Shown here piece after piece: positions 13,869 through 25,699 of a stretch of 64,000 nucleotides of DNA. Source of the stretch: Paratinospora sagittata. Its lineage: Eukaryota; Streptophyta; Magnoliopsida; Ranunculales; Menispermaceae. The stretch spans positions 18,476,908 through 18,540,907 of the forward strand of contig CM069593.1 of assembly GCA_035771175.1 (NCBI GenBank), given 5' to 3'. The notes beneath the pieces are model-generated. The model was not told the DNA's origin. It saw only the letters and a list, made by a program, of their open reading frames with translations, and did not search any database. A program made the translations under genes and the position numbers. Positions within the stretch are counted from its first letter, which is position 1; each line of letters starts with the position of its first letter.

Positions 13869-13995
13869 CACCTCCCAAGTAAGGAATTGAAGCATTGTTG
13901 TTCACATGGAAGCATGTGGGGCTAAAACTATTATTCCTTGAGCAACATGACTATCTATCCAACAAACAAGAACTTCAATTGCTTGGGAAGTGGCA
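13869..13995. repeat. Imperfect foldback, possible small-RNA precursor
   Basis: The left arm (about 13869-13903) carries CCTCCCAAG, a short bulge, AATTGAAG and a TTGTTGTT-like run. The right arm (about 13960-13995) is its imperfect reverse complement, with CAAGAACTTCAATT followed by GCTTGGGAAGTGG. The arms enclose about 55 nt that also pair partly. The size and shape resemble a plant pre-miRNA, but I recognise no known miRNA family, and small MITEs look alike. Confidence 0.4.
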
Positions 13996-16900
13996 CACTT
14001 TTCTCACCCTCTTAGTTCCATGAATAGCCAACCTCTGGTCCACGCAGTCCACTCAAACCTTTATCTTGTTCATCACATTTATACGAAACCAAATTCGAAG
14101 CCAGCGCATCTTTGATTTTAGTTGTTAGAATATTTACATAAATTGGTGAGGTGAATAAGAATTATGATTTTTTTCTTTCTTAAAGTTTGCTTTGTTGCTT
14201 TTGTAGTGGCAGCTGTGACGCAGTAAAATGTAACAAACGGGTGCAACAAAAAAAATTCAATGTCTAATTTCCATAAGTGAGTCATTGAGTCCTATTCTAC
14301 TTAGGCTTACATGCCTAGAAAAATATGCCGAATGTTTTTTATTTTATTTTATCTTTTTGGGATGCGAGTCCAGCTAATCATGAACCATGATGATAACTCA
14401 CTGTGCTCTCTTTTTCATTAATCTGGGACCACCATGGCCAATCTCACTACCAATTTTCTTGAAGGTCCAAGCTCAAGTACTACGATTACTACTATTGAGT
14501 AATATTGATCCTAAATTGAATTTGGACTTAGGAAAAGAACAATTATCTAAAGTAATCATTCTCACCCACTAAGCGTGTTTGAATATTCTATATGGATTAC
14601 TATTATAATTATCTCAAGGCATGCAAATGAACAGAGAGTAACAAAATCAAGCAGGTCAAAGCCCGTGTCATCTATGTCAAAAATTTGCATGACAATTTTA
14701 ATTATTTCAAGATTCAGCACTGCATCCAGGAACTTAATTAATTACAAGTATAAAATTAAGATTCATCCATCATCAATGGTCTCCGTTAATTTCTTTATTG
14801 ATGTTGTTTAAGGCTCTAAATTAATTTGCAGCGGCTGGAAAGTTCAAAGTTGAGGGGAGATTCATAGAATGTGACAAAGTACAGTGTCTAATGACAAGCA
14901 AAGATACCCAAAAGAATTTTTATAATCAGCAAATCAGAGTACTCTGCTCTACGGCCCCTTGGATAAGAGTACATGAAAAATGATAACTCATACATATATA
15001 TATATATGAATACATAGAGAATTGCAGAGAAGTACGTCCACTTCCATGAAACATGGCTAGCTAAGTTCTAGGGTACTGTTGCTGTAATGTGTTTGTTTGG
15101 AGAAATACGGATAATTTCGAAGTTTGGGATGGAAGCATGTCCCTTTTGTTAAAAAAGAGAAGAAGAAGAAGAAGAAAGGACTTAAAATCACTGAATATCT
15201 ACGTTAACTAGCTATAAAGAGAGAGCAAAGTGATCATCGGATCAGTTGGCTGCATCTGCAGTAGGAAACATCTTTGAATCTCTTAATTGTTATTTTACAT
15301 TAATTCCATGCATGTACATTGTATCTAAAAAGGTTTGACTACCTATATATTTAGCTAGTACGTACTGATCTCAGTTCAAACATTCCCCATTAATGAACAC
15401 GCATTAAATTGATCAGTTTGATCAGAAATGGTGTTAATGTTCAATGGATCGTCAATTACATCTTAATCTCCGATTGATTTGTTGCTTGAAGATCACTAGA
15501 TAGCAATATTAATTGCACTTATTAGTGCATCTCCTCTTGTATAGAAAGGATCAAGTGGAACATATTTTCAATGCTAGCCAGTAGTAAATTGCAGGTACGC
15601 TGTCACGGAGACCCAGTTGGGCCTTAGATCAAGATCATACGTCAGCCGTAGTAGGGTGTACGAGCTTGCAAATAGAATTTCGAAATTCCTTTGGTGTAAC
15701 GGAAAATCGAAATCCAAAAGCTTTTATTTTTTATTAATTTTTTAGTTATATATATATATATATATTGGAGAGGTCGCTATCTTGGTGTTCCTATGTTGAC
15801 CGAGAGGTGTGAGCCGAAATGAGACTAATGGTCCCAGTGACCGGGGGAACTGGGCCCACAAAAGTGCCGGCCGAAACATGGATGGACGCAGCGACACAGC
15901 GTCTAGAAATCCAGAAACCGAGATGCTCCTACAAGCGATCGGAGTGTGGGACCCACTCCCTTCAACCGAACAGGGAACCATGTGCTTCACGTGATCTTCT
16001 TCTTCCCCGTGACACTTTTAAGTTTTAACCCGACTTCCCACTTCTCCGTGTCTCCCCCTATATCTCCGCTATGTATAGAATGAGATAAATAAATTTAATT
16101 TTTTTTTTAAAAATCCGTTTTTAATTTAAAAATATTAAATAAATAATACTTTAATAAAGAGTGAAAAAAATAAATTTATGTAGCTAATTTTATATAATTA
16201 GCAAAAATACTTAATTCAGTTGAGTTTATAAATTTAACTAAAGATGTATTAGGTAAGTAAGAAAATAGAAATTTTTTTGAAAAAATTCTATTTTTTAATG
16301 TTTGATTGGCAAAAAAATATGAAAAAAAATTTTAAAAACATTTTTCACCTACCATATTCTCATCATAGTTTTTTCGACTTAAGAGGTGAGAAAATAAAAA
16401 AAATTTTGTACTATATTTAAAAAATTTATAATTATATAACTGAATAACTAACTAATAATCAATTATAAAAAAAAATTCTTATGTTAAACCAAATAACTAC
16501 CAACAAAATTTCTCATGTATATTTTCTTAAAAAAAAATAAAAATAAATATTATTTTTTTATGAAAAATTTTCTAAACAGACCCTAAGATTTTAGGTGGAG
16601 GTATATATATTACTAATTAGCATTACCTTTTCTCCAAATCACCATCTTTTGTCGGGGCAGGGACATATACAGAGAGAGAAATTAATCAAAGACGGTAAGT
16701 TTCTTAAGTAATCAAAAAGGTGGGAGAGCCTTTTTTGAACAAAATAGGGCTATCTTTTCTTTTGGTGTGTAACCTAAAACATGAGGACCATAACCTATGG
16801 CCATGAGGCCCAAGCCGTAATTTATTATATATATTTAGTATACGTTTCCCAATTCACAATCCACACCCTCCTCCCCATGCCAATATGTTTTTATGCAAAT

Positions 16901-17542
16901 CGGGGTCTGTTCCTTTTTCGACACCATTTTCATTTAAATTTCATAACTGCCAACAATGTAGTAGGACCCTTTCCAGTATTGTACCTTAGTCTCACGCCCA
17001 TAAGTTCAAGAAACACAATAATTAATTAATTATGAACATTACATAACATATTAGTACTAGCGTAGAGTCTAATTGGAAGCTTTACCAAGTTTGTTGTATG
17101 TTGTACGATAAAAACTCTTAAGGACTTTTTTTTGAAGTATAAGAGTATTCATACACTTTACTAACCCAAACGCATGATTGCACAACAAAGACTGATTTAA
17201 AAGTGGATAGAAATCCCCTAATCATTGCTTTTGCAAAAACAAAATCCAAGAATCCTTCTTTTTCGATCAGGGTAGGCCCTAGCAAGAGAAGGCCAAAATT
17301 TTGTCCCATCAGTGGGACGTGAAGAGGTGCAATTTTCGGATCATTCTGTCCCATTGAAAACTATATGAAATTTTTTTCAAATAATAATAATAAAAGTGTG
17401 CATATATATTATGTTTAAAATAAATGTAATTAAAAATTAACACTACAGGAAGAGAAAAGAAGAAGAGGGAGGGGAGGTGTGGGCCCTGCTCTTCTCTAGG
17501 CAAAGCAAGCGCAGGTGATGCTGTTCCTCATCATGATGGTCT

Positions 17543-17550
17543 TATAAATA
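17543..17550 (+). promoter_or_regulatory. TATA box of the DVL/RTFL gene
   Basis: TATAAATA lies 136 bp upstream of the start codon. It is followed by an A/C-rich leader containing the short tandem AGTTACAA repeats at about 17583-17605. Confidence 0.65.
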
Positions 17551-17678
17551 CCCTAACACCCCAACTTCAGTTGTTAACAAGAAGTTACAAAGTTACAAAG
17601 TTACAGCTATATACCCTTCATTTTAAATCAGAAAAAAAGAAGAAGAAAAAACTGATCTTTTTCCATTGATTCTAATTA

Positions 17679-17927
17679 ATGGCTGCTGCAGCTTCTCATG
17701 CTCCTCAGTTCTACATGAATGAAAAGTGGAAATTATCAAAGAAGGATCATCAGGGATCCAATACTACTGCTTCTTCTACTTCTCATCTTATCAAGAACGC
17801 ATCACAGAGGAGGAATTCTTTCACTAGAAAATGTGTGAGTTTGGTGAAGGAACAAAGAGCAAGGTTCTACATTATGAGACGCTGCGTCACAATGCTGATC
17901 TGCTGGCACGAGTACGGTGATTCTTGA
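17679..17927 (+). CDS. DVL/RTFL (DEVIL/ROTUNDIFOLIA-like) small peptide
   Basis: This single-exon gene encodes 82 residues. Members of this plant family are membrane-associated small polypeptides that limit cell proliferation and alter organ shape when overproduced. The C-terminal block from about residue 51 carries the family signature [19 protein letters not shown] followed by a hydrophobic MLICWH segment, which is the conserved DVL domain. The N-terminal half is Ser/Thr- and Lys-rich and variable, as usual in the family. The ATG at 17679 is the first in frame and lies 136 bp after a TATA box. The length is typical for the longer DVL members. I cannot say which Arabidopsis DVL number it matches. 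A copia element was inserted about 750 bp downstream, outside the coding region. Confidence 0.93.
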   Translation: MAAAASHAPQFYMNEKWKLSKKDHQGSNTTASSTSHLIKNASQRRNSFTRKCVSLVKEQRARFYIMRRCVTMLICWHEYGDS

Positions 17928-18681
17928 AGAGTAAAGGAAGAGATAGGATCATCAACAATATCCTACTCCAATATCTGATCACTCTTAATTTATTTCCTAC
18001 TAGCTATCTCTTCTTCTTTTTTTCTTTTTTTCTTTTTTTTTTTTTATTTGAGAGAGAGAGAGATGGGATTTGGGGCTTTCAGGACCCAACGGAGCATCAA
18101 TACCTGTATAGATTTCGGTTTTTATTTTTATTTTTATTTACAATTATTTTTTTAATCCAAGGAAGGATACAGATTTTGAAAAAAAGAAAGAAAATGTTAC
18201 TGCAACTTCAACACATCTGAAGATTTTGATGAGTTCATTTCAATTCATTGTAGCCAGCGCTTAGTTTAATTTAATTTCTTGGTTACTTTGAGCAATATTA
18301 GATAGTGAAATGATATTATATGTTATTGATTTTATTTTTTTCTGGGTTTCAAATGCTTCGATTAAAGAGATGATTTTATATGTCTGAGAGATCTCATAGT
18401 TCTCGTCACAAGAAGAGAGATTCCCTTTTACCACAACAGGCTCTGTTGAGCGCAGTATGGTTGGGGTTGACAGAGATAGTTATTTAATCGAATTTAACGT
18501 ATCTTCATGAAAATCGAGATATTATTTTACAGATACCGGTAGATTAAAGAAAAAGGAAAAAGAGTAGTAGTACTACCACTACTACTACTACTATTATACG
18601 CCTATATTGCGTGATAATAAGTTACTGCAGGCCAGTTGTATTATTTGCTCGACATCTGGGGCCTTCCTTCTAACCCATTTT

Positions 18682-19188
18682 TGTTGGCATCGGTTCAAAT
18701 TCTAAAACTGAAGAAAGATAATGGGTATCAGTATTTTGGAAGATAAAGGCATGTCAAAGATTCAGTTTGATTTTTGACGCGCATGAATCATGTTTAAGGG
18801 GGAATGTTAGAAATTAACATATATTTGTAGTAAACATGATTCATTTGGAATCTTTATAGTGAATGTATCTTAATGTGAACATTTTTAATAGGTTCATATA
18901 TGTGAAGATTGCATGTACCTAGGATAGTGTGATACATGAACTTAGTGGTTCATGTATATAAAGATTGCATGTACCTAGGAAAGTGTGATCCATGAACTTA
19001 GTGGTTCATGTATATGAAGATTCATGTATGCATTTATTGTATTTTTCTAGGTAGGGTCCTATAAATACCTCATGTATTTCTCATTTTCAAATAAAGCAAA
19101 GTGCACAAGTTTAAGTGCAAGTTCAAGTCCCTATCCTTCTTCCATATTTTTCTTGTTTAGAGTTTGTGTGCTCACTACGTTTCCAATA
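18682..19188 (+). repeat. 5' LTR of the copia element
   Basis: 507 bp, matching the 3' LTR with six differences by eye. A TATA box (TATAAATAC, from 19060) and an AATAAA signal at 19090-19095 mark the likely start and end of R. A purine tract AAGGGGGAA at 18796-18804, directly followed by TGTTAG, lies inside the LTR; this looks like an older polypurine tract plus LTR start. Confidence 0.93.
18891..19022 (+). repeat. 56-bp tandem repeats in U3 of the LTR
   Basis: Units starting at GGTTCAT begin at 18891, 18947 and 19003, giving two full 56-bp copies and a partial third. The same array is in the 3' LTR from 23468. Tandem blocks in U3 of plant LTRs often act as promoter elements; that role is inferred here. 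Confidence 0.85.
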
Positions 19189-19191
19189 AAG

Positions 19192-19203
19192 TGGTATCAG
19201 AGC
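19192..19203 (+). promoter_or_regulatory. Primer-binding site, initiator tRNA-Met type
   Basis: TGGTATCAGAGC three bases after the 5' LTR is complementary to the 3' end of initiator tRNA-Met, the usual primer for copia reverse transcription. Confidence 0.92.
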
Positions 19204-19207
19204 GAGG

Positions 19208-20083
19208 ATGAATTCTGTCCAGCAACAAGTTCCTAAGTTATCAAAGGATAACTATGGTTCATGGTGTATCCAAATGAAAGCCTTGTTTGGATCTCAAGAT
19301 CTTTGGGAAACCATTAACGATGGTTTTGTAGAACCAATTGGCGAGCAAGAGGCTGCATGTACAGCAGATGAGAAGAAGGCTATTAGGGAGCAAAGGAAGA
19401 AGGATAAAAAAGCTTTGTTTATACTCTATCAAGGGTTGGACGAAGCTACCTTCGAAAAGGTTGCTGAAGCAACAACAAGCAAAGAAGCATGGGATATTCT
19501 TGTTTCCATCTTCAAAGGAGATGATCGAGTGAAGCGGGTTCGTCTTCAAGCATTGCGAGGCGAGTTTGAAGCTCTCCACATGAAGGATGATGAATCGGTG
19601 TCCGATTATTTTTCACGGTTGCTAATAATCGTGAATGGCTTGAAGAGAAATGGTGAGAAGCTAGATGACATACGTGTCGTCGAGAAGGTACTCCGATCCC
19701 TTTCCTCTAAATTTGAGCATGTAGTTGTAGCTATCGAAGAGTCTAAGAACTTGGAGATACTTACAATTGAGGAATTATTGGGTTCACTACAAGTACATGA
19801 GCAAAGGATGCAGAAGAAATCTAATCCAGCTGTATTGGAACAAGCATTAGAGTCAAAACTGACTCTAAATGATCAAAGAAAATCTACCTCCAACCGTGGT
19901 CGAGGCAGAGGCCGAGGGCGAGGTACAACTCAACAGTCAAGCCAAAGTCAGCACAAGAATCAAAGCTTTAGAGGACGAGGAGGTAACCGAGGTAGAGGAA
20001 GACCTATGGACATGGAGCCAATAAGAATGTCCAATGTTTTAACTGCAATAAATTTGGACACTACGCCTCCGACTGTTGGTTAA
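19208..20083 (+). CDS. gag: Copia gag (capsid region), frame broken before the zinc knuckle
   Basis: 291 codons starting just after the primer-binding site. The first part matches the plant copia gag domain (UBN2/DUF4219 type: a start like [18 protein letters not shown], then a long helical region). A basic Arg/Gly-rich stretch (about residues 226-271) precedes the nucleocapsid. The last codons (after about residue 265) are out of frame: the CCHC zinc knuckle ([14 protein letters not shown]) is encoded at 20035-20076 in the frame of pol. A single-base loss near 20003 would explain this. Plant copia elements usually have one continuous gag-pol frame, so I read it as a mutation rather than programmed frameshifting. 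Confidence 0.88.
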   Translation: MNSVQQQVPKLSKDNYGSWCIQMKALFGSQDLWETINDGFVEPIGEQEAACTADEKKAIREQRKKDKKALFILYQGLDEATFEKVAEATTSKEAWDILVSIFKGDDRVKRVRLQALRGEFEALHMKDDESVSDYFSRLLIIVNGLKRNGEKLDDIRVVEKVLRSLSSKFEHVVVAIEESKNLEILTIEELLGSLQVHEQRMQKKSNPAVLEQALESKLTLNDQRKSTSNRGRGRGRGRGTTQQSSQSQHKNQSFRGRGGNRGRGRPMDMEPIRMSNVLTAINLDTTPPTVG

Positions 20084-23000
20084 AAATTGATGAACAAGCA
20101 AATGTTGCAGAGACATCACATGATGTAGGTAATGATTCTATCCTACTTCTTGCACATGATGATTCACATACTTCATATAAAAATTGGTATCTTGATTCTG
20201 GGGCAAGCAATCATATGTGTGGCGAGAAAGAATTATTTGTAGAACTCACGGAAGAAGTCCACGGAAAGGTGAACTTGGGAGATTCCTCCCAACTATCAGT
20301 TGAAGGCAAAGGGAAAGTAAAAATCTATCAGAAGGATGGTAAGAATGGGTATATCTCTGATGTGTATTATGTACCTAATATGAAAAGCAATATTCTTAGC
20401 ATTGGGCAGCTTGTAGAAAAGGGATATGACATACAAATGAGAGAGAACTCTCTCATTCTGAGAGATACAAGAGGAAGAATCATCGCACATGTTCCGATGA
20501 CCCAAAATCGAATGTTCCCACTTCATCTTAGCACAAAGTCAGAGAAATGCTTCTATGGAGTCAAAGAAAGTGAGTCATGGAAGTGGCATCATCGCCTTGG
20601 GCATCTCCACTTTAGCGGTCTAAAACTACTATCTTCATCAAGCATGGTGCATGGGTTACCAATGATCGAGCCGCCAAGTAACACTTGTGATGTTTGTATA
20701 CTTGGTAAACAAGCACGACTTCCTTTTCCCAGCGGCAAATCATGGAGAGCAACGACACCACTTCAACTGATCCACACTGACATATGTGGACCTATTGAAC
20801 ATGAGTCGCTAGGAGGTAATAGATACTTTATTACTTTCATTGACGACTTCAGCAGAAAATTATGGGTTTATTTTCTTAAAGAAAAGTCAGCTGCTTTTGT
20901 TGTATTCAAAAATTATAAAGCTCATGTAGAAAAAGAAAGTGGTCACAAAATTGTAACTCTCCGTTCTGATCGAGGTGGAGAATACACCTCAAAAGTATTT
21001 GATGAGTATTGCAGGGAAGAAGGCATAAAACATCAATATACTGCGGCTTACACCCCACAGCAAAATGGGATCGCTGAAAGAAAGAATCGCACGATTCTTA
21101 ACATGACAAGAACTATGCTCAAGGAGAAGGGATTGCCAAAGCAATTCTGGGCGGAAGCTGTGGCGTGCTCATCATATGTGCTGAACCGATGTCCTACCAA
21201 AAGTGTAAAGCACATGACACCTCAAGAGGCGTGGAGCGGCTACAAACCAACTGTTGCACACCTAAGAATCTTTGGGTGTGTTGCATATTCTCAAGTCCCC
21301 AAGCCCAACAGAAAGAAGCTGGATGATCGTGGTGAGAAATGCATCTTTCTCGGCTATAGTGAAGAATCGAAAGCATACAAGCTCTATAATCCACTAACAA
21401 AGAAATTAGTGGTTAGTAGAGATGTTATCTTTGATGAAGATAAAGCATGGAGCTGGAATAATGATGAGAAGGCCAAAGAGCAGCAAGTGTTTGAAGAACT
21501 TGAAGAACCCCCAACACAAGTTCCACCAGGTATACCACCATCTCCTCAACATGACACACCTTCTCCAAGAATAAACTCCCCATCTTCAGCAGAAAGTAGT
21601 AGAAACAGATCTTCCATTCACCAAAGTCCCATCAAAATGAGAAGTCTCGCGAAGATTTATAATCAAAGAGAAGAAGACGAAGAGACCAACCTCTTCTGTT
21701 TATATGCTGATCACGAGCCTCTGACCTTCCAAGAAGCTGTAGAAGAAGAATGTTGGCGATCGGCAATGGAGGAGGAGATTCATGCTATTCAGAAGAATGA
21801 CACTTGGGAGATGACAACACTTCCAACAAATCAAAAGGCTATTGGCGTCAAGTGGGTGTACAAAATCAAACGTACTGCTGACGGTGAAGTTTCTCGTTAC
21901 AAAGCAAGACTAGTTGCTAAAGGCTACAAGCAGAAGTACGGTATCGACTACGAAGAGGTTTTTGCACCAGTCGCAAGACTTGACACGGTGAAATTATTGA
22001 TTGCACTTGCCGCTCATCATAATTTGAAGATATATCAGCTTGATGTCAAATCAGCCTTTCTCAATGGCATTCTCGAAGAAGAAGTATATATTCACCAGCC
22101 AGAAGGTTTTGAAATTGACGGAGAAGAAAACAAGGTATATCGCCTGAAAAAGGCATTATATGGTTTAAAGCAGGCGCCAAGAGCTTGGAATGCACGCATT
22201 GATAGCTATCTTCAACATAATGGTTTCACCAAATGTCCATATGAGCATGCAGTCTACATGAAGAAAAATCATGAAGGTGAATTTTTGATTATTTGCCTAT
22301 ATGTTGATGACCTGTTGTACACAGGAACTAGCAGTGAAATGCTTATGGAATTCAAGCTGTCAATGTTTAAAGAGTTTGAGATGACAGACAACGGACTGAT
22401 GTCCTATTTCCTTGGGATTGAAGTGAAGCAACAACAAGATGGGATATTTATATCTCAAACAAAGTACATGAAGGAAATCTTGGAGAAATTCAAGATGAGT
22501 AATTGCAACACTGTGAACACTCCAGTTGCTACAGGTATGAAACTATCAAGAGAAGGAAATGGAGGATTTGTGGACTCAACTTTTTTCAAGAGTCTGGTTG
22601 GAAGCCTGAGGTACTTGACAATCACAAGGCCCGATATTATGTATGGCGTTGGACTTGTGAGTCGTTACATGGAGACACCAAAGGACTCACATTGGCTAGC
22701 TGCAAAGAGAATACTAAGGTATATCAAAGGCTCACTTAATCTTGGTCTATTTTATAATTATGGTGAAAATGCAAAATTAGTAGGATATTCAGATAGTGAT
22801 TGGGGAGGGGACCAAGGTGAGAGAAAAAGCACCACTGGCTACGTCTTCTATCTTGGCACAACTGCATTCTCTTGGACCACCAAGAAACAAAAGATAGTGG
22901 CTCTATCTTCTTGTGAAGCAGAGTATATAGCAGCTTCATCTACTGTTTGTGAAGCAATATGGGTACGGAATATTTTGAAGGAGCTGGATCATCCACAGGA

Positions 23001-23244
23001 GGAGCCAACTGTGATATTTGTGGACAACATGTCAGCTATCCAGCTTGCAAAGAATCCAGTCCATCATGGAAGAAGCAAGCACATTGATACTCGGTTTCAT
23101 TTTCTTCGTGATCATGTGAAGCAGAAGACTGTAGAGCTCCAATATTGTCACACTACTGAACAAGTAGCAGATATATTCACTAAACCATTATCAGGTGAAA
23201 TTTTCATGAAGCTAAGAGACATGCTAGGCATGAAGCAGTTTTGA
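19996..23244 (+). CDS. pol: Copia pol polyprotein (PR-INT-RT-RNase H)
   Basis: The frame is open from just after a TAG at 19993 to the stop at 23242-23244, with the first ATG at 20212. In order: the CCHC knuckle (20035), the aspartic protease motif DSGAS (20194), the pre-integrase HHRLGH and CxxC finger (about 20587-20710), the integrase catalytic triad (Asp at 20779, Asp at 20968, Glu at 21076, the last two 35 residues apart), the reverse transcriptase with YVDD (22300), and RNase H with SDSDWGGD and CEAEYIA (about 22790-22930). No internal stop is present, so the enzyme part looks intact. The upstream frame break should stop normal gag-pol synthesis from this copy, although the element could be mobilised in trans. 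Confidence 0.92.
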   Translation, partial: RKTYGHGANKNVQCFNCNKFGHYASDCWLKIDEQANVAETSHDVGNDSILLLAHDDSHTSYKNWYLDSGASNHMCGEKELFVELTEEVHGKVNLGDSSQLSVEGKGKVKIYQKDGKNGYISDVYYVPNMKSNILSIGQLVEKGYDIQMRENSLILRDTRGRIIAHVPMTQNRMFPLHLSTKSEKCFYGVKESESWKWHHRLGHLHFSGLKLLSSSSMVHGLPMIEPPSNTCDVCILGKQARLPFPSGKSWRATTPLQLIHTDICGPIEHESLGGNRYFITFIDDFSRKLWVYFLKEKSAAFVVFKNYKAHVEKESGHKIVTLRSDRGGEYTSKVFDEYCREEGIKHQYTAAYTPQQNGIAERKNRTILNMTRTMLKEKGLPKQFWAEAVACSSYVLNRCPTKSVKHMTPQEAWSGYKPTVAHLRIFGCVAYSQVPKPNRKKLDDRGEKCIFLGYSEESKAYKLYNPLTKKLVVSRDVIFDEDKAWSWNNDEKAKEQQVFEELEEPPTQVPPGIPPSPQHDTPSPRINSPSSAESSRNRSSIHQSPIKMRSLAKIYNQREEDEETNLFCLYADHEPLTFQEAVEEECWRSAMEEEIHAIQKNDTWEMTTLPTNQKAIGVKWVYKIKRTADGEVSRYKARLVAKGYKQKYGIDYEEVFAPVARLDTVKLLIALAAHHNLKIYQLDVKSAFLNGILEEEVYIHQPEGFEIDGEENKVYRLKKALYGLKQAPRAWNARIDSYLQHNGFTKCPYEHAVYMKKNHEGEFLIICLYVDDLLYTGTSSEMLMEFKLSMFKEFEMTDNGLMSYFLGIEVKQQQDGIFISQTKYMKEILEKFKMSNCNTVNTPVATGMKLSREGNGGFVDSTFFKSLVGSLRYLTITRPDIMYGVGLVSRYMETPKDSHWLAAKRILRYIKGSLNLGLFYNYGENAKLVGYSDSDWGGDQGERKSTTGYVFYLGTTAFSWTTKKQKIVALSSCEAEYIAASSTVCEAIWVRNILKELDHPQEEPTVIFVDNMSAIQLAKNPVHHGRSKHIDTRFHFLRDHVKQKTVELQYCHTTEQVADIFTKPLSGEIFMKLRDMLGMKQF

Positions 23245-23258
23245 TTTGCGGGGGCGAA

Positions 23259-23765
23259 TGTTGGCATCCGTTCAAATTCCAAAACTGAAGAAAGATAATG
23301 GGTATCAGTATTTTGGAAGATAAAGGCATGTCAAAGATTCAGTTTGATTTTTGACGCGCATGAATCATGTTTAAGGGGGGATGTTAGAAATTAACATATA
23401 TTTGTAGTAAACATGATTCATTTGGAATCTTTATAGTGAATGTATCTTAATGTGAACATTTTTAATAGGTTCATGTATGTGAAGATTGCATGTACCTAGG
23501 ATAGTGTGATACATGAACTTAGTGGTTCATGTATATAAAGATTGCATGTACCTAGGAAAGTGTGATCCATGAACTTAGTGGTTCATGTATATGAAGATTC
23601 ATGTATGCATTTATTGTATTTTCCTAGGTAGGGTCCTATAAATACCTCATGTATTTCTCATTTTCAAATAAAGCAAAGTGCACAAGTTTAAGTGCAAGTT
23701 CAAGTCCCTATCCTTCTTCCATATTTTTCTTGTTTAGAGTTTGTGTGCTCACTACGTTTCCAACA
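23259..23765 (+). repeat. 3' LTR of the copia element
   Basis: 507 bp starting TGTTGG and ending CCAACA, preceded by a G-rich tract (GCGGGGGCGAA, to 23258) in the polypurine-tract position, 15 bp after the pol stop codon. It carries the same internal AAGGGGGGA-TGTTAG junction (about 23373-23387) as the 5' LTR. Confidence 0.93.
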
Positions 23766-23770
23766 ATTTT

Positions 23771-25662
23771 GTCCTTCTCCCATCAACCTCATCTCCCACG
23801 GTGAACGAGAAATCAAAAAATCATAATCAACTTCAACGAGAGGCCAAGCTTCACTAGAGCTATACAAAAAATTTAAAAGATAAAAAAAAGAAGCCTTGGA
23901 GGGTTGATTGGTGAAGTCTTTTCTTTTTCAAAGTTTATGTTATATTTTATTAGAAAAAAGCCTATGGTAATGTTGACAGTTAAAAATAGTAATTTTAATT
24001 TTTAATTAACTAATTTTTAGCACTCACTCGCCTAGCTATCTCCTATTTTTAGCCTTTTAAGTTCTAATTGTTTTTATATATAATGTCCTATAACTTCTAA
24101 TATATTATTCTAAATTTAAATCATACAAATATGTGTGCACATGCTTCACATTTGAAAAAACAAAACAAAAATAAGTAAGAAACTAAAATAATATAAATAA
24201 AGAGATCAAATTTAAAAAATATTAATTTTTACCTTAAAAAGTGAAACAATAGAAAGTAGTGGAGAAAAGCTATTTTCTTAGATTACTAATAGTATCGTTT
24301 ACATCATTAAGAATATTTATGAAAAAATAATAATAAAAATGATCACATTGTTAGATTTTAAGATTTTTGCATTATAAATATAGTTTAGACCTTAGAATAT
24401 ATACTTTTATTTTATTTTAATTAATAATATATTTGATTTGGGCGGTAAAAGTGATAGCAGCTAATTGGTCATATTTTCTTCAAGCTATTAGACTAAAGAA
24501 ATATAATTAATAAAAGAAAAATGGGTGATAAACTGGAAGATTAGCAGTAATTGGGCGAAATTTGTGAGGTATAGTCAGAGAGATGATTAGGATGAGATGA
24601 CGAGAATGACCTCTTGACCGATATTTTTTTTTGTTGACTGAAACTGGGTTTCCAATCAAATCAAATTATGTTTTGAATCCGTCACAACCGGACTTTTGTT
24701 AGGGAGACGACACGTCAGCAAAGATGATATATATAATTACTTGAGAGAAGTAGCTTTGCATAGAAGAAGAAAAAAAAAAAAAAACTTTGAGGAACTTAAT
24801 TTTATTGTCTTTATCATGCACCAGTACTGGTACTTAATTGCATTTTTTGTCTTTTAGGAAATATATATATATAGTAGTATTGATTAATTGTATCTAGTAG
24901 ATATGAAAGGCTAATCTAGTGTAGCATATTATAAAAGAAAGCAGCTCTGCTTTTTTGTTTAAAGTGAAATAGGTGTAGCAATTGGGTGGGTGTAGGGGTC
25001 AACCCCTACTGGTATGGGCATTTTTAGTGCTCACTCACTGGCCTTTTAATCCACTTTAATTTGCCTCAAGTTGTTATTGTTGACCCTTTGCAGCTTTTTT
25101 GTTGGCGATGTATTCAATTTTTTCTATATAAACTAAAAGATTTTTTAAATAGAAATTGTTTCTTTTAAAAAAATAAAATAAGTATAACACCGAACCCACC
25201 CACTTTCATAAAAAATTTGAATTATGTAGAGCTCAATTGATATTCATACCAACAAAGTCAGACGTAACACTTCTTAAAATTAACCTACAGTCAGTTCATA
25301 CAATCACTCTATTTCAATAAAAAAAATTTAAAAATTTAGTATCCGGCCATTTAAAGTCTTGCCTCAAAACTTTGACCCCTTATAATAGACCAGCCGCTCA
25401 AACTAATGTCTTATTAACAAAAGAAAATATTTTAAAAATATATTTTTTACATTATCATTAAAAATTGTTGAATCACTTTAAATCACATGTTAACACATGG
25501 TACTAGAAAATTCAATAAATTTTAATGACAGTGTCAATAAAATGTGATAGAATAGTGGGTTAGTATTTTTTTTTTAAAATATATTATTTAAAAAAAATTT
25601 TAAAAATAAAGTAGCAGAGAAAACATAATTCTTATCCAAAAGCTTCTTTAGTTGCATATGTA

Positions 25663-25699
<37 letters not shown>

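Larger units (their letters stand above)
7700..17480. other. Gene-free stretch, about 9.8 kb
   Basis: No coding exon is recognised. It holds a (TC)n tract at 9369-9400, (TA)n near 10281-10305, a 35-base T run at 10928-10962, a TATA-like box with a CT-rich tract near 12184-12250 that leads to no identifiable gene, a foldback at 13869-13995 and a GC-rich patch at about 15770-16050. The last patch has overlapping frames on both strands, none with a known domain. The 16080-16600 part is almost pure A/T. Confidence 0.55.
18682..23765 (+). mobile_element. Ty1/copia LTR retrotransposon, nearly complete
   Basis: This 5,084-bp element is bounded by 507-bp direct LTRs that start TGTTGG and end CCAACA (5' copy ends CCAATA). 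The 5-bp target duplication ATTTT is intact at 18677-18681 and 23766-23770. A primer-binding site complementary to initiator tRNA-Met follows the 5' LTR. Gag, protease, integrase, reverse transcriptase and RNase H occur in that order, which defines the copia (Pseudoviridae-type) layout. I count six substitutions between the LTRs (about 1.2%), so the insertion is fairly young. One frame break lies between gag and pol near 20000. The integrase and RT look closest to the Ivana/Oryco-like plant lineages, but this is from memory of the families. Confidence 0.95.

Noticed and set aside
18805..19188. 384-bp LTR starting TGTTAG as the true LTR
   Set aside because: The direct repeat continues 123 bp further upstream in both copies, and the ATTTT duplication flanks only the 507-bp version.
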